DNA of 35,992 bases from an uncultured Hyphomonadaceae bacterium (GCA_938011445.1 CALLUH010000102.1:1-35992), one strand, 5' to 3'; counted from the first letter of the stretch, positions 1 to 11,159 are shown. Translations and numbers: made by a program. Notes: generated by a model from the sequence alone, not told the origin.

Positions 1-155
1 GTGCAAGCCAGACCGGCATTGCCTGAAATTCAAGCAGACTTGACATTACATTTCCGGCCTTACGCTTACGACGCATAGTTTATGTGCAGAATTGACCGTG
101 CTGTCAAAGCGAAATCTTTCTGGCGAAGTTGCGGCGGAAGACTTAAGGAGGGCTC

Positions 156-1307
156 ATGAGCAGACCAATTGCAATCATTGTCGCCGCAGGCCAAGGCAAG
201 CGGACCGGCGGGGAGACGCCGAAACAGTTCCGCGCTTTGCTGGGGCGGCGAGTGATTGACTGGAGCCTTGCCGCCTTCAAAGCCCATCCGTCAGAGCCTC
301 TGCTGATCATTGTCGTCCCGCGCGGAACCTTGGCTGATCATCAGGATTTTTCAGCTCTGTGCGACCATCTTGTCGAGGGCGGGCAGACCCGTTCGGAATC
401 GGTCGCAGCGGGTCTTGAGGTTGTTGACGTTGCAGCGAATACGCCCGTCATGATCCACGATGCGGCCAGACCCGGGCTGTCGGGCCGGATGATTACCCGC
501 CTACTTGCAGCCCTCGAAGAGGCAGATGCCGCCGCCCCTGCTCTTATGGTTTCGGACGCGTTGAAAGACGTATCCGGAAAGCGGCTTGTCACCCTTGACC
601 GGTCCCCGCTACGCCGGATCCAGACACCGCAAGTGTTTCGATATGCCGATATATGCGCGGCAATTGGCGACGGCGCACGCGATTATGTTGACGATCTCGA
701 AGCGGTCGAAGCGGCTGGGCGGACGGTCAAGCTAGTGTCCGGCGAGGCGCGGCTTGGGAAAATTACTTATGAAGAGGATTTCGAGGTGATTGCGAGCTTG
801 ATGATGGGCGGCCAAACGGTGCCGCGAATTGGCTCGGGCTATGATGTTCACCAATTTGGCGAGGGGGATCATGTTACATTATGCGGTGTGCGTATCCCCC
901 ACACACATGGCCTTGTCGGGCATTCCGACGCCGACATTGGCTGGCATGCTTTGACCGATGCGATCCTCGGCGCTTTGGCCCTTGGCGATATTGGCGATCA
1001 TTTTCCACCCTCTGATCCACAATGGGAAGGCGCGGATTCTGGGGTCTTCCTAACCCATGCCGCAAAACTGGCCGATGAGGCGGGCTATATCATTGCAAAT
1101 GTGGACATAACCTTGATTTGCGAAGCGCCGAAAATCAAACCCCATCGCGAAGCTATGCGCATCAAAACGGCGGAGCTTTTAGGCCTCGAACGCTCCAAGG
1201 TCAGCGTCAAAGCGACGACGACCGAAAAGCTCGGCTTTGAAGGCCGACAAGAAGGCATGGCCGGACAGGCTGTCGCGGTTCTGGCGCCCGCACCGAAACT
1301 CGACTAG
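156..1307 (+). CDS. ispDF: Bifunctional 2-C-methyl-D-erythritol 4-phosphate cytidylyltransferase / 2-C-methyl-D-erythritol 2,4-cyclodiphosphate synthase (IspDF)
   Basis: 383 aa; N-terminal IspD motif [22 protein letters not shown]-terminal IspF motif [11 protein letters not shown]...[22 protein letters not shown]; upstream RBS-like aaggaggg. Confidence 0.96.
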   Translation: MSRPIAIIVAAGQGKRTGGETPKQFRALLGRRVIDWSLAAFKAHPSEPLLIIVVPRGTLADHQDFSALCDHLVEGGQTRSESVAAGLEVVDVAANTPVMIHDAARPGLSGRMITRLLAALEEADAAAPALMVSDALKDVSGKRLVTLDRSPLRRIQTPQVFRYADICAAIGDGARDYVDDLEAVEAAGRTVKLVSGEARLGKITYEEDFEVIASLMMGGQTVPRIGSGYDVHQFGEGDHVTLCGVRIPHTHGLVGHSDADIGWHALTDAILGALALGDIGDHFPPSDPQWEGADSGVFLTHAAKLADEAGYIIANVDITLICEAPKIKPHREAMRIKTAELLGLERSKVSVKATTTEKLGFEGRQEGMAGQAVAVLAPAPKLD

Positions 1308-1317
1308 GATCAGATCC

Positions 1318-1812
1318 ATGTTTCCAGATCATCTTATCAATCTCGCTTTGCTTGTGTCTGACGATGCCCGCCAGAAGCGACTTCGTATTTCCACAGCCGA
1401 AAGCTGCACGGGCGGGCTTCTGGCCGGACTGTTTACCGAGCTTGCGGGGTCTTCGGATGTCTTTGACCGGGGCTATGTCACCTATTCCAATCGCGCCAAG
1501 CAGGATGTGCTCAACGTACCGGGCGATATGCTGGCAGACTTTGGCGCAGTCTCGGAGGCCGTCGCGCGGTCAATGGCCGAGGGCGCGTTGGAAGAAAGCC
1601 GAGCAAATATTGCAATTGCCATTACCGGCATTGCAGGCCCGGGCGGCGGCACGCGCATGAAACCGGTAGGAACCGTGCACATTGCCTGCGCGCGTGAGAA
1701 CAAGGCGATCCTTCACGAGCTTTGCCAGTTTGGCGACATCGGGCGCTCTCAAGTTCGGATAGAAACACTGGCGACTGCGCTGAGCATGTTGCAGCAGCAG
1801 ATCGCGGCCTAG
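1318..1812 (+). CDS. CinA C-terminal domain protein / nicotinamide-nucleotide amidase (PncC-like)
   Basis: Motifs STAESCTGGLLAGLFTELAGSSDVFDRGYVTYSNRAK and AITGIAGPGGGT; ATG at 1318 (MFPDHLINLAL) preferred over the ORF-track start at 1237, which overlaps ispDF. Confidence 0.92.
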   Translation: MFPDHLINLALLVSDDARQKRLRISTAESCTGGLLAGLFTELAGSSDVFDRGYVTYSNRAKQDVLNVPGDMLADFGAVSEAVARSMAEGALEESRANIAIAITGIAGPGGGTRMKPVGTVHIACARENKAILHELCQFGDIGRSQVRIETLATALSMLQQQIAA

Positions 1813-2255
1813 CCGTATCGCCGCTTCGCTTCAGCGAGAAACGCGCCCATGATCCGGTCGATTGCAATGTCTTTGTTGGCATTGGCGAGCGTGCGGAGAA
1901 TGAGGTTGCTGAACTCATAGTCGATCGTAAAGTCGATAATTGTGCCGCCCGCTCCATCCGCCGCAAAGCACCAATTGTTCTCCAGCTTGCGAAACGGGCC
2001 ACGCACCAGTTTGACCGCCACGGTCTTGTCTTCGGAATGGGCCGCGACGCTGGTCGAGAAGCTTTCGGTAAAGCCCTTAAAGCCGACGACCGCTTCTCCG
2101 ACGCAAGTGTGCAGCGGGCCTTCGGTCTTTGGCCCACTGACCCGCAGCGCTTTTATCCATTTGATAAATTCCGGATAGCGGGAAATGTCCGAAACAAGCT
2201 CGAACAATTGTTCGGGCGTGTACGGAACATTTAACGCTTGATGATGCTTCGGCAC
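1809..2255 (-). CDS. COQ10/RatA-type SRPBCC (START-like) ubiquinone-binding family protein
   Basis: PKHHQALNVPYTPEQLFELVSDISRYPEFIKWIKALRV and C-terminal DFTIDYEFSNLILRTLAN are typical of the family; probable GTG start at 2255, just downstream of lipA. Confidence 0.88.
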   Translation of the reverse strand: MPKHHQALNVPYTPEQLFELVSDISRYPEFIKWIKALRVSGPKTEGPLHTCVGEAVVGFKGFTESFSTSVAAHSEDKTVAVKLVRGPFRKLENNWCFAADGAGGTIIDFTIDYEFSNLILRTLANANKDIAIDRIMGAFLAEAKRRYG

Positions 2256-2265
2256 GTCGCGCGAC

Positions 2266-3237
2266 CTAGCTTCTCGCCTCGGCAAGCTTGGCCTCGCGGG
2301 CTTTGCGCAAACGGGCAAAGTCCTCCCCGGCATGATAGCTTGAGCGCGTCAGCGGCGAGGACGACACCATTAGAAAACCTTTCGAGCGGGCAATCTCTTC
2401 ATAATGGGCAAACTCGGACGGCTCGACATAGCGGTCCACGGCGGCATGTTTGCGCGTCGGCTGGAGATACTGGCCGATGGTAAGAAAGTCGATGCCCGCC
2501 GAGCGCATATCATCCATCACCTGCATCACCTCTTCCTTGGTCTCGCCAAGACCAACCATGAGGCCCGATTTGGTAAACTGGGTCGGGTCGCGCTCTTTGA
2601 CTTTCTCAAGCAGGCGCAGCGAGTGGAAATAACGCGCACCGGGCCGGATAGAGAGATAGAGGCGCGGGACGGTTTCAAGATTGTGATTGAACACATCGGG
2701 CCGCGCGTCGATAACTTTATATTCCCAGCCAGTTTTACGCAGGAAGTCCGGCGTCAAAATCTCGATTGTGGTGCCAGGGCTAGCGGCGCGGATAGCATTG
2801 ATCGTGTGGACAAAATGCATCGCGCCGCCATCTTCGAGATCGTCGCGGTCAACACTGGTGATGACAACATGTTCAAGGCCCATTTCTGCCACCGCTTCGC
2901 CAACACGGCGGGGTTCATCTTCATCAAGCCCTGCGGGTGGTTTGCCCGTGGCGACATTGCAGAACGAACAGGCACGGGTGCAGACCTCACCCATAATCAT
3001 CATGGTGGCGTGTTTTTTCGTCCAGCATTCGCCGATATTCGGGCAGCCCGCTTCCTCGCAAACGGTCACAAGATTTTTCGATTTGACGATCTCGCGGGTT
3101 TCTGCATAGCCTTTGCCCATGGGCGCTTTAACGCGAATCCAGTCGGGTTTACGCAAAACCGGCGTATCAGGACGGTTGCGTTTTTCCGGATGCCGATGCT
3201 CGCGCGGCTGGTGAGGGTCATTGATCAAAGTCGCCAT
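2266..3237 (-). CDS. lipA: Lipoyl synthase
   Basis: 323 aa; radical [16 protein letters not shown] plus N-terminal [12 protein letters not shown] cysteine motif; conserved [12 protein letters not shown]. Confidence 0.97.
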   Translation of the reverse strand: MATLINDPHQPREHRHPEKRNRPDTPVLRKPDWIRVKAPMGKGYAETREIVKSKNLVTVCEEAGCPNIGECWTKKHATMMIMGEVCTRACSFCNVATGKPPAGLDEDEPRRVGEAVAEMGLEHVVITSVDRDDLEDGGAMHFVHTINAIRAASPGTTIEILTPDFLRKTGWEYKVIDARPDVFNHNLETVPRLYLSIRPGARYFHSLRLLEKVKERDPTQFTKSGLMVGLGETKEEVMQVMDDMRSAGIDFLTIGQYLQPTRKHAAVDRYVEPSEFAHYEEIARSKGFLMVSSSPLTRSSYHAGEDFARLRKAREAKLAEARS

Positions 3238-3347
3238 ACATAGCTAAATGGACCCAAAGACCGAATCTATCAAGCGGGCAAAACTGCACATCTGCCATCT
3301 GGCATAAGCATGGCTGGCCAGCTTAACGCCATGCAATAGGAGCAAGC

Positions 3348-4925
3348 ATGACCGATCAACCTGAAAGCCCGCATCATCCGTTTCGACTGTCGCAGACGAA
3401 AATTGACCTGTTTTCTGCACTTTTGCGGGCGCGAAAGACCTTCGGTAAAGCCAAAGTGGCGGTGGTTGATGGCGATGGCCGCAAGCTGACCTATACCGAT
3501 CTGGTGCGCGCATGCTTCGGGTTGGGCGCAGCGTTGAAAAAACACACGCGAGCGGGCGAGACCGTCGGTGTGATGTTGCCAACAGGCGTTGGCGCAATTG
3601 TCGTCTTCTATGCCTTGCTGGCCTATGGGCGGGTTCCGGCCATGCTGAATTTCACCGCCGGATCGCGTAATCTCAAAGCTGCGATGAAGGCAGGCGAGAT
3701 CTCGAAAATCATCTCCGCGCATCAATTTATCGAACTGGGCGCATTGGAGCCGTTAATTGCAGAGCTAACCGATGCGGCTGAATTTATCTATGTCGAGGAT
3801 GTCCGCGAAGGGCTGACAACGGCAAACAAGCTCGCCGCAGCGCTTGGCCCCGTTATGCCCGGCCTGTTTCGTCGGCCAGCCCATTACGACAAACCCGGCG
3901 TGGTCTTGTTTACGTCCGGCACCGAAGGCGAGCCAAAGGGTGTGGTGCTCAGTCATCAGAATATTATGGCCAATGTCGAACAGGTCCGCGCGCATATCGA
4001 GCTTGATCCTGAGACCGACAGCGTGTTCAATCCTCTGCCAACCTTCCACTGTTTCGGGCTAACGGTGGGTGCCGTCCTGCCGCTGATCGCTGGCGTCAAA
4101 GCGATCTGCCATCCAACTCCGCTCCAGCCCAAGGAGATCGCCAAACGCGTGCGCAAGACCGGCTCTACAATCCTGCTCGCAACGGACACCTTCATTTCGC
4201 AATATACGCGCGCTGGCTCGGAGGGCGATTTATCAAGCGTCCGGCTTGCCGTTTGCGGGGCGGAACGCGTGCGCGACGAGACGCGGGCATTGGTGCGCAA
4301 GAAGTTCAATATCGAAATCCTTGAAGGCTATGGCGCAACCGAAGCGGCGCCTGTCATTGCCGCCAACCGCGTCGGCGCAAACAAGCCCGGCACGGTCGGC
4401 CAGTTAATGGCAGGCATGGAGCATGAATTGCTGCCGGTCGAGGGGATTGAAGAAGGTGGCCGCTTACGGGTGCGCGGGCCAAATGTGATGCAAGGCTATT
4501 TGCGGGCGTCCAATCCGGGCGTGCTCGAACAGATGAATGAAGGCTGGCACGATACCGGAGACATTGTTTGCGTCGATGAGGAGGGATTTATCCGTATTCT
4601 CGGACGCGTGAAACGGTTCGCCAAGATTGGCGGGGAGATGGTCTCGCTTGCTGTGGTCGAGAATTGCGCAAGCGCGATCTGGCCGGAAAATATGCACGCT
4701 GCCGCCGCCCTACCCGATCCGCGCAAGGGCGAACAGATCATCCTCTTATCAGACGCAAAAGAGGCCAATCGCGACGAAGTGCTGACATGGTGCCAGAACC
4801 ACGGCACGCCGGAAATTGCGGTCCCGCGCAAAGTCTTGTTTGTGGATGAAATACCGGTTTTGGGGACGGGCAAGCTTGATTATGGGACAATCCAGAAACT
4901 TGCCGAGCAGCTAACTGCGGCATAG
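3348..4925 (+). CDS. AMP-binding acyl-CoA/acyl-ACP synthetase (Aas ligase-domain-like)
   Basis: 525 aa; P-loop-like VVLFTSGTEGEPKGVVLSH; EGYGATEAAPV; C-terminal GTGKLDY; RBS ggagcaagc. Confidence 0.88.
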   Translation: MTDQPESPHHPFRLSQTKIDLFSALLRARKTFGKAKVAVVDGDGRKLTYTDLVRACFGLGAALKKHTRAGETVGVMLPTGVGAIVVFYALLAYGRVPAMLNFTAGSRNLKAAMKAGEISKIISAHQFIELGALEPLIAELTDAAEFIYVEDVREGLTTANKLAAALGPVMPGLFRRPAHYDKPGVVLFTSGTEGEPKGVVLSHQNIMANVEQVRAHIELDPETDSVFNPLPTFHCFGLTVGAVLPLIAGVKAICHPTPLQPKEIAKRVRKTGSTILLATDTFISQYTRAGSEGDLSSVRLAVCGAERVRDETRALVRKKFNIEILEGYGATEAAPVIAANRVGANKPGTVGQLMAGMEHELLPVEGIEEGGRLRVRGPNVMQGYLRASNPGVLEQMNEGWHDTGDIVCVDEEGFIRILGRVKRFAKIGGEMVSLAVVENCASAIWPENMHAAAALPDPRKGEQIILLSDAKEANRDEVLTWCQNHGTPEIAVPRKVLFVDEIPVLGTGKLDYGTIQKLAEQLTAA

Positions 4926-4954
4926 GCGCGCCAACAGAGCGGATATGGAACAGC

Positions 4955-6064
4955 GTGTGCATGGCGCTCGCCCGGAGCGTGTTGTCCGTCCAAGGATGGC
5001 CGGTTCCTTCAGATTGGAAAGTTGATAACGTGCCGCAGAACTATTTCACACCGATCCGGCTATTGCTCGCCTTTATCGTTGCGTTCGAACATGTCTTCTA
5101 TTTTCAGGCGGGCATGGCGGATTCGCCGTTCGAGCTTGGCCACACATCGCTTGGCTATTTTGCGGTCAACGGGTTTTTCATTCTGAGCGGCTATCTGATC
5201 ACTGGCAGCGCCGAGCGTTCTGGTGACGTGCTGGTCTTTGCGCGGTCGCGATTGCTGCGGATTATGCCAGCGCTCATCTTTGTGACGCTGTTTCTGGGGC
5301 TTGTCCTGGTGCCGCTCCTCGGGACGACCGATCTGGCGAGTTATTACACAAGCGGCAAAGTCTGGGCAGACATGGCGAAAGTGGCGAGTTTTATTTCGCC
5401 CAATCCGGACTGGCTGGGCCTGACCATGGCGGGCAATCCATTTGCGGGCGATGTGACGGGGCCGATCTGGACGCTGCGTTATGAAGTGCTTGCCTATATC
5501 GGAACCGCGGGATTGCTGCTCGTCGGGCTGCACCGGAATTTAACAATTGCCCTGCTTGGCGCGGCTGGTGCGACCGTACTGTTTGCGATTGATCTTGAGA
5601 CGCATCTGGTCACCGAGACCAATGCAACACTCGGCAGCCTTGTTCGGTTTGGCAGCTGTTATCTCTATGGCGCGGTGGCCTATTTGCTGGCCGAGCGGGC
5701 GCGGGTCACGATGAAGCTTGCATTACCGGTCTTGGTTGCCGGTGGCGGATTAATCCTCTTGGGCGTTGCATCGGCCGAAGTGCTGATGAACCTGGCGTTG
5801 ACGCCGATCCTCTTTGCCTTGGCTTTCTCAAAGGCGAGCGCACCCGCATGGCTCTCCAAGCCGCCCGATTTTTCTTATGGGCTCTATATTTTCCATTGGC
5901 CGATTTACCAGATGCTGACCGAATGGGTCGGGCGTCCGCCAAATGCTGCGCTCTTGTTCGGCATAGGCCTGCCGCTCGCAATATTGGCTGCGCTCGCGTC
6001 ATGGTATCTGCTCGAAAAACCTATGCTGAAACTGAAGGCACCCGCCGCGCTGCGTCCCGATTAA
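4955..6064 (+). CDS. Acyltransferase family 3 membrane protein
   Basis: FTPIRLLLAFIVAFEHVF, HTSLGYFAVNGFFILSGYLITGS, many hydrophobic segments; start could be GTG at 5030 (VPQNYFTPIRLL). Confidence 0.82.
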   Translation: MCMALARSVLSVQGWPVPSDWKVDNVPQNYFTPIRLLLAFIVAFEHVFYFQAGMADSPFELGHTSLGYFAVNGFFILSGYLITGSAERSGDVLVFARSRLLRIMPALIFVTLFLGLVLVPLLGTTDLASYYTSGKVWADMAKVASFISPNPDWLGLTMAGNPFAGDVTGPIWTLRYEVLAYIGTAGLLLVGLHRNLTIALLGAAGATVLFAIDLETHLVTETNATLGSLVRFGSCYLYGAVAYLLAERARVTMKLALPVLVAGGGLILLGVASAEVLMNLALTPILFALAFSKASAPAWLSKPPDFSYGLYIFHWPIYQMLTEWVGRPPNAALLFGIGLPLAILAALASWYLLEKPMLKLKAPAALRPD

Positions 6065-7371
6065 GCCGCCGTGAGCGCTGCGTGATAGGCCTCGGCCGCT
6101 TTGCCCTCTTCGGCGGTGTATTGCCGGAAAGCTTTGAAAACACCCAGATCAAGATCAGGCGTGTACCCTGCGCCCATTCGCTTGATCTGCAAACAGAACC
6201 AACCTTGCTGGCCCCAGCCATTTAGGCCTTTGATAAGATTGATCGGCGAGTTCGGCCCAAGAAAACGCGTCGGCCCGAGCTTGAGTTTCTTCTCCCAGCT
6301 CTCGGCGCTCATCTGCTGGCCGGAGATAAGCTTATTGGGCAAGGCAGGCTCGGCACATAAAGGACGACCAAGACCAATCAGTGCCGCCTCGCCGCTTTCC
6401 AGAGCTGCATTCATAGCGGCGACCGTCCGGAAGCCACCTGTCACCAGAAGCGGCATTTGCGCACGCACCTGAATGCTGCGGGCATATTTCATAAAATAGG
6501 CTTCGCGGGCGCGGGTGGACTCCCTTACATCCTCTTCGAACTTTGGCTCTGCGCCTTCGATGCCCGCCATTTGCGGCTGTTCGTAGTTTCCGCCGCTGAT
6601 CTCGACAAAATCAAGCCCGAGCGTGTTGAGCATGTCGATCACATCAAGACAATCCTGATGGCTGAACCCGCCCTTCTGGAAATCTGTGGAGTTAAGTTTG
6701 ACCGAGACGGAGAATTTCTCGCCGCAGGCTGTCTTCACTGCTTTGATGCTGTCGATCAGAAGCCTTGCGCGGTTTTCAAGACTGCCGCCCCATTCATCAG
6801 AGCGCCGATTTGCGAGCGGCGAGAGGAATTGCGAAACCAGATAGCCATGGGCCGCGTGGATTTGTACGCCATCAAAGCCCGTATCCTGCGCCACTTTGGC
6901 CGCCGCGCCGAAGCCTGTGATAACATGGGCAATCTCTTCACCCGTGATTTCGCGCGGCATGCCGAACACGCCGCCGGGCATTTTCAACTCGACGGAGCTT
7001 GGGGCTGCGGGCGTCTCATTGACAGATTTCGGTGTTTGGCGGCCAGCATGGGAAAGCTGCATGACAACCTTCCCGCCTGCGGATTTCGCAGCCTCGGCAT
7101 AAGCCGCAAGGCCCGCGCGCGCCTCGTTTGATTGCTCCCCTTCGATCACAACATTGCCGGGGCGCTCAAGATGGCGGCGCGAGATTTGGACATTTCCGGT
7201 CAGTTGCAATCCAATACCGCCCTCAGCCCAAGTCTTATACAAAGTGACATGTTTTGCGGTGGCATGATTGTTCGCATCGGCCAGCCCCTCTGTCATCGCA
7301 GCCTTGACGAGCCGATTGGGCACTGTAAGCCCCGAGGCCAGAGTTAATGGATCCTTAATCAGAATTGGCAT
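6061..7371 (-). CDS. NADH:flavin oxidoreductase / old yellow enzyme family protein
   Basis: 436 aa; QLSHAGRQTP, DGVQIHAAHGYLVSQFLSPLANRRSDEWGGSLENRARLL motif; VTGGFR near the C-terminus. Confidence 0.92.
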   Translation of the reverse strand: MPILIKDPLTLASGLTVPNRLVKAAMTEGLADANNHATAKHVTLYKTWAEGGIGLQLTGNVQISRRHLERPGNVVIEGEQSNEARAGLAAYAEAAKSAGGKVVMQLSHAGRQTPKSVNETPAAPSSVELKMPGGVFGMPREITGEEIAHVITGFGAAAKVAQDTGFDGVQIHAAHGYLVSQFLSPLANRRSDEWGGSLENRARLLIDSIKAVKTACGEKFSVSVKLNSTDFQKGGFSHQDCLDVIDMLNTLGLDFVEISGGNYEQPQMAGIEGAEPKFEEDVRESTRAREAYFMKYARSIQVRAQMPLLVTGGFRTVAAMNAALESGEAALIGLGRPLCAEPALPNKLISGQQMSAESWEKKLKLGPTRFLGPNSPINLIKGLNGWGQQGWFCLQIKRMGAGYTPDLDLGVFKAFRQYTAEEGKAAEAYHAALTAA

Positions 7372-7413
7372 GAATCTCTCCCATAGACCGCTCGTCAGCC
7401 TAAGAGAGATAGC

Positions 7414-9414
7414 ATGGCCAAATCAAATCAAGCAAAGTTGTTCGCAGATATGTCGTCTGACCCGTCAGGTTATAGCGCCAAAGATATTGAAGTCCTTGAG
7501 GGGCTGGAGCCTGTGCGCAAGCGCCCTGGCATGTATATTGGCGGCACCGACGAGCGCGCGTTTCACCATCTATTTGCAGAAATTCTTGATAATTCAATGG
7601 ACGAAGCCGTTGCAGGCCATGCCAGCCGTATCGAGGTCGAGCTGGCAGCGGACGGGTATCTTACGGTCACAGATAATGGGCGCGGCATTCCGATTGGCGA
7701 ACATCCGAAATTCCCGGGCAAGTCCGCACTCGAAGTGATCATGACGACATTGCATGCTGGCGGCAAATTTTCTGATTCGGCCTATGAGACAGCAGGCGGT
7801 CTGCACGGGGTTGGTATCTCTGTGGTCAACGCCCTGTCCGAACGGGTCGAAGTGGAAGTCGCACGCGACAAGAAGCTTTATGCACAGAATTTCGAACGCG
7901 GGCTGGTTATGGGCCCGCTCAAGGCGATCGGGACAGCGGCAAACCGGCGCGGAACGAGCGTGCGGTTCAAGCCCGACCACGAGATTTTTGGCGACAAGCT
8001 GCGCTGGAAACCGGCCATATTGTTCCAGATGGCCCGCTCGAAAGCCTATCTCTATCGCGGGGTGGAACTACGCTGGAAATGCGCGCCCGAATTGCTCCCC
8101 GAAGAGTCCAAGGTTCCCGCCGAAGCGACGCTGACCTATCCGAACGGGCTGGCCGATCAGCTGGCAGAAGTCTTCGAAGGCAAAAACACGATTACCAGCG
8201 AGCCTTTTACAGGGCTCGTCGAGACACCGGACGGGAAAGTCGAATGGGCCATCTCGTGGACCGCTGCGGGCTTTGGCGAGACGGACGGGTTCTCGCGCTC
8301 ATATTGCAATACGATCCCGACCCGAAATGGCGGCACCCATGAAGCAGGTCTTCGCTCGGCGCTGACCAAGGGCATCCGCAATTATGGCGAACTGACGGGG
8401 CAGAAAAAATCGAGCCTGATCACCGCCGACGACGTCATGGGGCATGCGGGGCTACTTCTGTCCGTCTTTATTCGTGGGCCGGAATTTGTCGGCCAGACAA
8501 AAGACAAGCTCTCCACAACGGCCGCTTTCCGTCTGGTCGAAAATGCCATTCGTGACCGCTTCGACCACTGGCTTGCCGCCAGCCCGAAAGAAGCCGACAA
8601 GCTGTTTAACTGGGCGATGGAACGCGCTGATGAACGCGCCAAAAGGCGTAAGCAACGCGATGTTCAGCGCCAGTCTGCGACAAGGCGTTTGCGTCTGCCG
8701 GGCAAACTTGCCGACTGCTCGAACAAGGGACCAGAGGACACCGAAATCTTTTTTGTCGAAGGCGACAGTGCGGGCGGCTCGGCCAAACAGGCACGCGACC
8801 GGAAGACCCAAGCCATCCATCCCTTGCGCGGTAAAATCCTCAATGTTGCGAGCGCCACGGACGACAAAATTGCGGGCAATCAGGAGTTATCGGATGTTGG
8901 CCTCGCGCTTGGTGTCCGGTTCGGCACGCAATTTAATGCCGATGATCTGCGCTATGAGAGAATCATCATCATGACCGATGCCGATGTCGATGGTGCACAT
9001 ATCGCCGCGCTGCTTATCACATTCTTCTTCAAGAAAATGCCCGGCCTGATAGAGCAAGGGCGCTTGTTTCTGGCCATGCCGCCGCTTTACAGTCTCAGCT
9101 ATAAAGGCAAGACGGTCTACGCCATGGATGACGAACAAAAAGCGCATTTGCTGGAAACCGAGTTCAAGCCGAACCAGGACGTGAAAATCGGCCGCTTCAA
9201 AGGGCTCGGCGAAATGAACCCCGCCCAGCTCAAGGTCACAACGATGAACCCGCAAACCCGCACCCTCGCGCGGGTGACATTGCCCGATAGCTTCGACGAG
9301 TTAACCGAGGTCAAACCGGCCGAGCTGATCGAGACGCTGATGGGCCGCAAGGCAGAGCTTCGCTTCAAATACATTCAGGAGAATGCGCATTTTGTTGAAG
9401 AGCTGGATTTGTAG
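7414..9414 (+). CDS. parE: DNA topoisomerase IV subunit B
   Basis: 666 aa; GHKL motifs RKRPGMYIGG, EILDNSMDEA, TDNGRGIP, GLHGVGISVVNALS; TOPRIM EGDSAGGSAKQARDRKTQAI and MTDADVDGAHI. Confidence 0.97.
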   Translation: MAKSNQAKLFADMSSDPSGYSAKDIEVLEGLEPVRKRPGMYIGGTDERAFHHLFAEILDNSMDEAVAGHASRIEVELAADGYLTVTDNGRGIPIGEHPKFPGKSALEVIMTTLHAGGKFSDSAYETAGGLHGVGISVVNALSERVEVEVARDKKLYAQNFERGLVMGPLKAIGTAANRRGTSVRFKPDHEIFGDKLRWKPAILFQMARSKAYLYRGVELRWKCAPELLPEESKVPAEATLTYPNGLADQLAEVFEGKNTITSEPFTGLVETPDGKVEWAISWTAAGFGETDGFSRSYCNTIPTRNGGTHEAGLRSALTKGIRNYGELTGQKKSSLITADDVMGHAGLLLSVFIRGPEFVGQTKDKLSTTAAFRLVENAIRDRFDHWLAASPKEADKLFNWAMERADERAKRRKQRDVQRQSATRRLRLPGKLADCSNKGPEDTEIFFVEGDSAGGSAKQARDRKTQAIHPLRGKILNVASATDDKIAGNQELSDVGLALGVRFGTQFNADDLRYERIIIMTDADVDGAHIAALLITFFFKKMPGLIEQGRLFLAMPPLYSLSYKGKTVYAMDDEQKAHLLETEFKPNQDVKIGRFKGLGEMNPAQLKVTTMNPQTRTLARVTLPDSFDELTEVKPAELIETLMGRKAELRFKYIQENAHFVEELDL

Positions 9415-9444
9415 CGAACGAGAAATTCTCTGTGCACCGACGAC

Positions 9445-10668
9445 TTAAAGCCCAAGCACCATCTTCGCCATGATATTGCGCTGGATTTCGTTCGAGCCCG
9501 CATAGATACTGGTCTTGCGATAATTGAAATAGCTTGGCGCAGCGGGCGCGGCATAATCGGGCGTCGGCATGTCATAATTCGTCCCCGCCCGCAAATGGCC
9601 CCAAGTGTCCTGCACGAACGGCGCGGCATAACCTCCGCACGCTTCAACAACTAGCTCACTAATCGCTTGCTGGGTCTCCGAGCCCGCGCATTTGAGCATG
9701 GAACTTTCTGGCCCAACCGCTTCGCCAGCCGACAGCGCCGAAAAAATGCGCAGCTCTGTGGCGTTCAGCGCTTCGATACGCATTTCCATCGCCGCCATTT
9801 TGCGCTGGAAGTCGGCGTCCTCTATCAGAGGCCGACCATTTGACTGCTCGACGCTGGCAATCTTCTTCGCCTTGCTCAGCATGTTTTTCAGGCCCGGCGC
9901 ATAGGCATTTCCGCGCTCGAATTGCAGGAGATATTTGGCATAGGTCCAGCCCTTATTCTCCTCTCCGATCAGCGCGTCTTTGATGTTCACACGGACATCC
10001 TCGAAGAAGACTTGATTGATTTCTTGCTGATTGTCAGTCGGGCCATCAAGCGTTGGCAACGAGGAAACCGAGATGCCCTTCAAATCCATCGGGAAGACAA
10101 TAAAGCTTATGCCTTCCTGCGGCTTGCCTTCTTTGGATGTGCGCACAAGGCAGAACATCCAGTCCGCCCATTGGGCATGTGTCGTCCAGATCTTAGAGCC
10201 ATTGAGGACATATTCATCACCGTCGCGCACAGCGCTCATTTGCAAGCTGGCAAGATCAGAGCCGGACCCGGGTTCGGAATATCCCTGACACCACCAAATG
10301 TCCGTAGACAGAATAGGCGGCAAGTGCTGTGCCTTCTGTTCGTCATTGCCAAAGGCCATAATCACGGGCGCAACCATGCCAAGGCCCATCGGCGTCACTT
10401 GCGGCGTACCAGCGGCAGCCATTTCCATATGGAAGATATATTTCTGGCCTGCCGTAAAGCCCGCGCCGCCATATTCGGTTGGCCAATTGGGCGCAATCCA
10501 ACCGCGCTCATGCAGCTTCTTCTGCCATTCGACCATGCCTTCCTTATCAAGATAACCGTTTTTGGACATGGCCTGTTTGGCCCGCAATTCAGCCGTATAG
10601 GCGGTGGCAATCCAGTCGCGCACTTCCTGTGCAAAAGCGCGGTCTTCAGATGTGAAGGCAAGATCCAT
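9445..10668 (-). CDS. Acyl-CoA dehydrogenase (PimC/FadE-like large-subunit type)
   Basis: 407 aa; WCQGYSEPGSGSDLASL, GSKIWTTHAQWADWMFCLVRT, YAGSNEIQRNIMAKMVLGL. Confidence 0.93.
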   Translation of the reverse strand: MDLAFTSEDRAFAQEVRDWIATAYTAELRAKQAMSKNGYLDKEGMVEWQKKLHERGWIAPNWPTEYGGAGFTAGQKYIFHMEMAAAGTPQVTPMGLGMVAPVIMAFGNDEQKAQHLPPILSTDIWWCQGYSEPGSGSDLASLQMSAVRDGDEYVLNGSKIWTTHAQWADWMFCLVRTSKEGKPQEGISFIVFPMDLKGISVSSLPTLDGPTDNQQEINQVFFEDVRVNIKDALIGEENKGWTYAKYLLQFERGNAYAPGLKNMLSKAKKIASVEQSNGRPLIEDADFQRKMAAMEMRIEALNATELRIFSALSAGEAVGPESSMLKCAGSETQQAISELVVEACGGYAAPFVQDTWGHLRAGTNYDMPTPDYAAPAAPSYFNYRKTSIYAGSNEIQRNIMAKMVLGL

Positions 10669-10706
10669 TGGGCGATCCTCGTCTTAAGTTGGGCGGCTCG
10701 GCCGGA

Positions 10707-10997
10707 CTAGCTGACAATATCCAGCGTTTCAATTTTTGGCGCGGCGGCAAGACAAGCGCCAAGCCCGCCTTGGGCCGCAAGGAAATAATCGGTTTTGCCA
10801 TGCGCATCGAGCGCCTCTTGGGAGGCATATTGCTCAAGCACGGTGTAGGTCGTCGCGCTGGTTTTCGATTTGAACAATTGATACCAGATGCATCCGGGTT
10901 CATTGGCGTGCACCTTGGCCATTAGGTCTTTGAAGACACCTTCGAAATCTGCCTGTTTTCCATCTTGCACTTCGAGCGTTACGACGAGTCCGATCAT
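10707..10997 (-). CDS. Antibiotic biosynthesis monooxygenase (ABM)-domain protein
   Basis: MIGLVVTLEVQDGKQADFEGVFKDLMAKVHANEPGCIWYQLFKS...YTVLEQYASQEALDAH; start moved to the internal ATG at 10997. Confidence 0.88.
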   Translation of the reverse strand: MIGLVVTLEVQDGKQADFEGVFKDLMAKVHANEPGCIWYQLFKSKTSATTYTVLEQYASQEALDAHGKTDYFLAAQGGLGACLAAAPKIETLDIVS

Positions 10998-11159
10998 GTT
11001 CTTTATCCTTCTTGGGGTTTCTATCTGGCACTCTAAGGCCAGAGGGCGGTTCTGCAATGCCTAACGTAAGGACAGGCTCTTTTGGAGCCATCACCCTGCC
11101 CTTGACGTCTGCCGCTTAAGCCATAGCCTTGAATAAGGCTGAACAAGGAGACCCCGCTG

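Noticed and set aside
40-80. ttgaca at 40-45 as a -35 box for ispDF
   Set aside because: No convincing -10 element at suitable spacing; the upstream gene context is outside the window
2404-3243. 279-aa plus-strand ORF opposite lipA
   Set aside because: Entirely antisense to a confidently identified lipA; no recognisable domain; typical shadow ORF
9922-10710. 262-aa plus-strand ORF opposite an acyl-CoA dehydrogenase
   Set aside because: Antisense shadow of a strongly supported CDS
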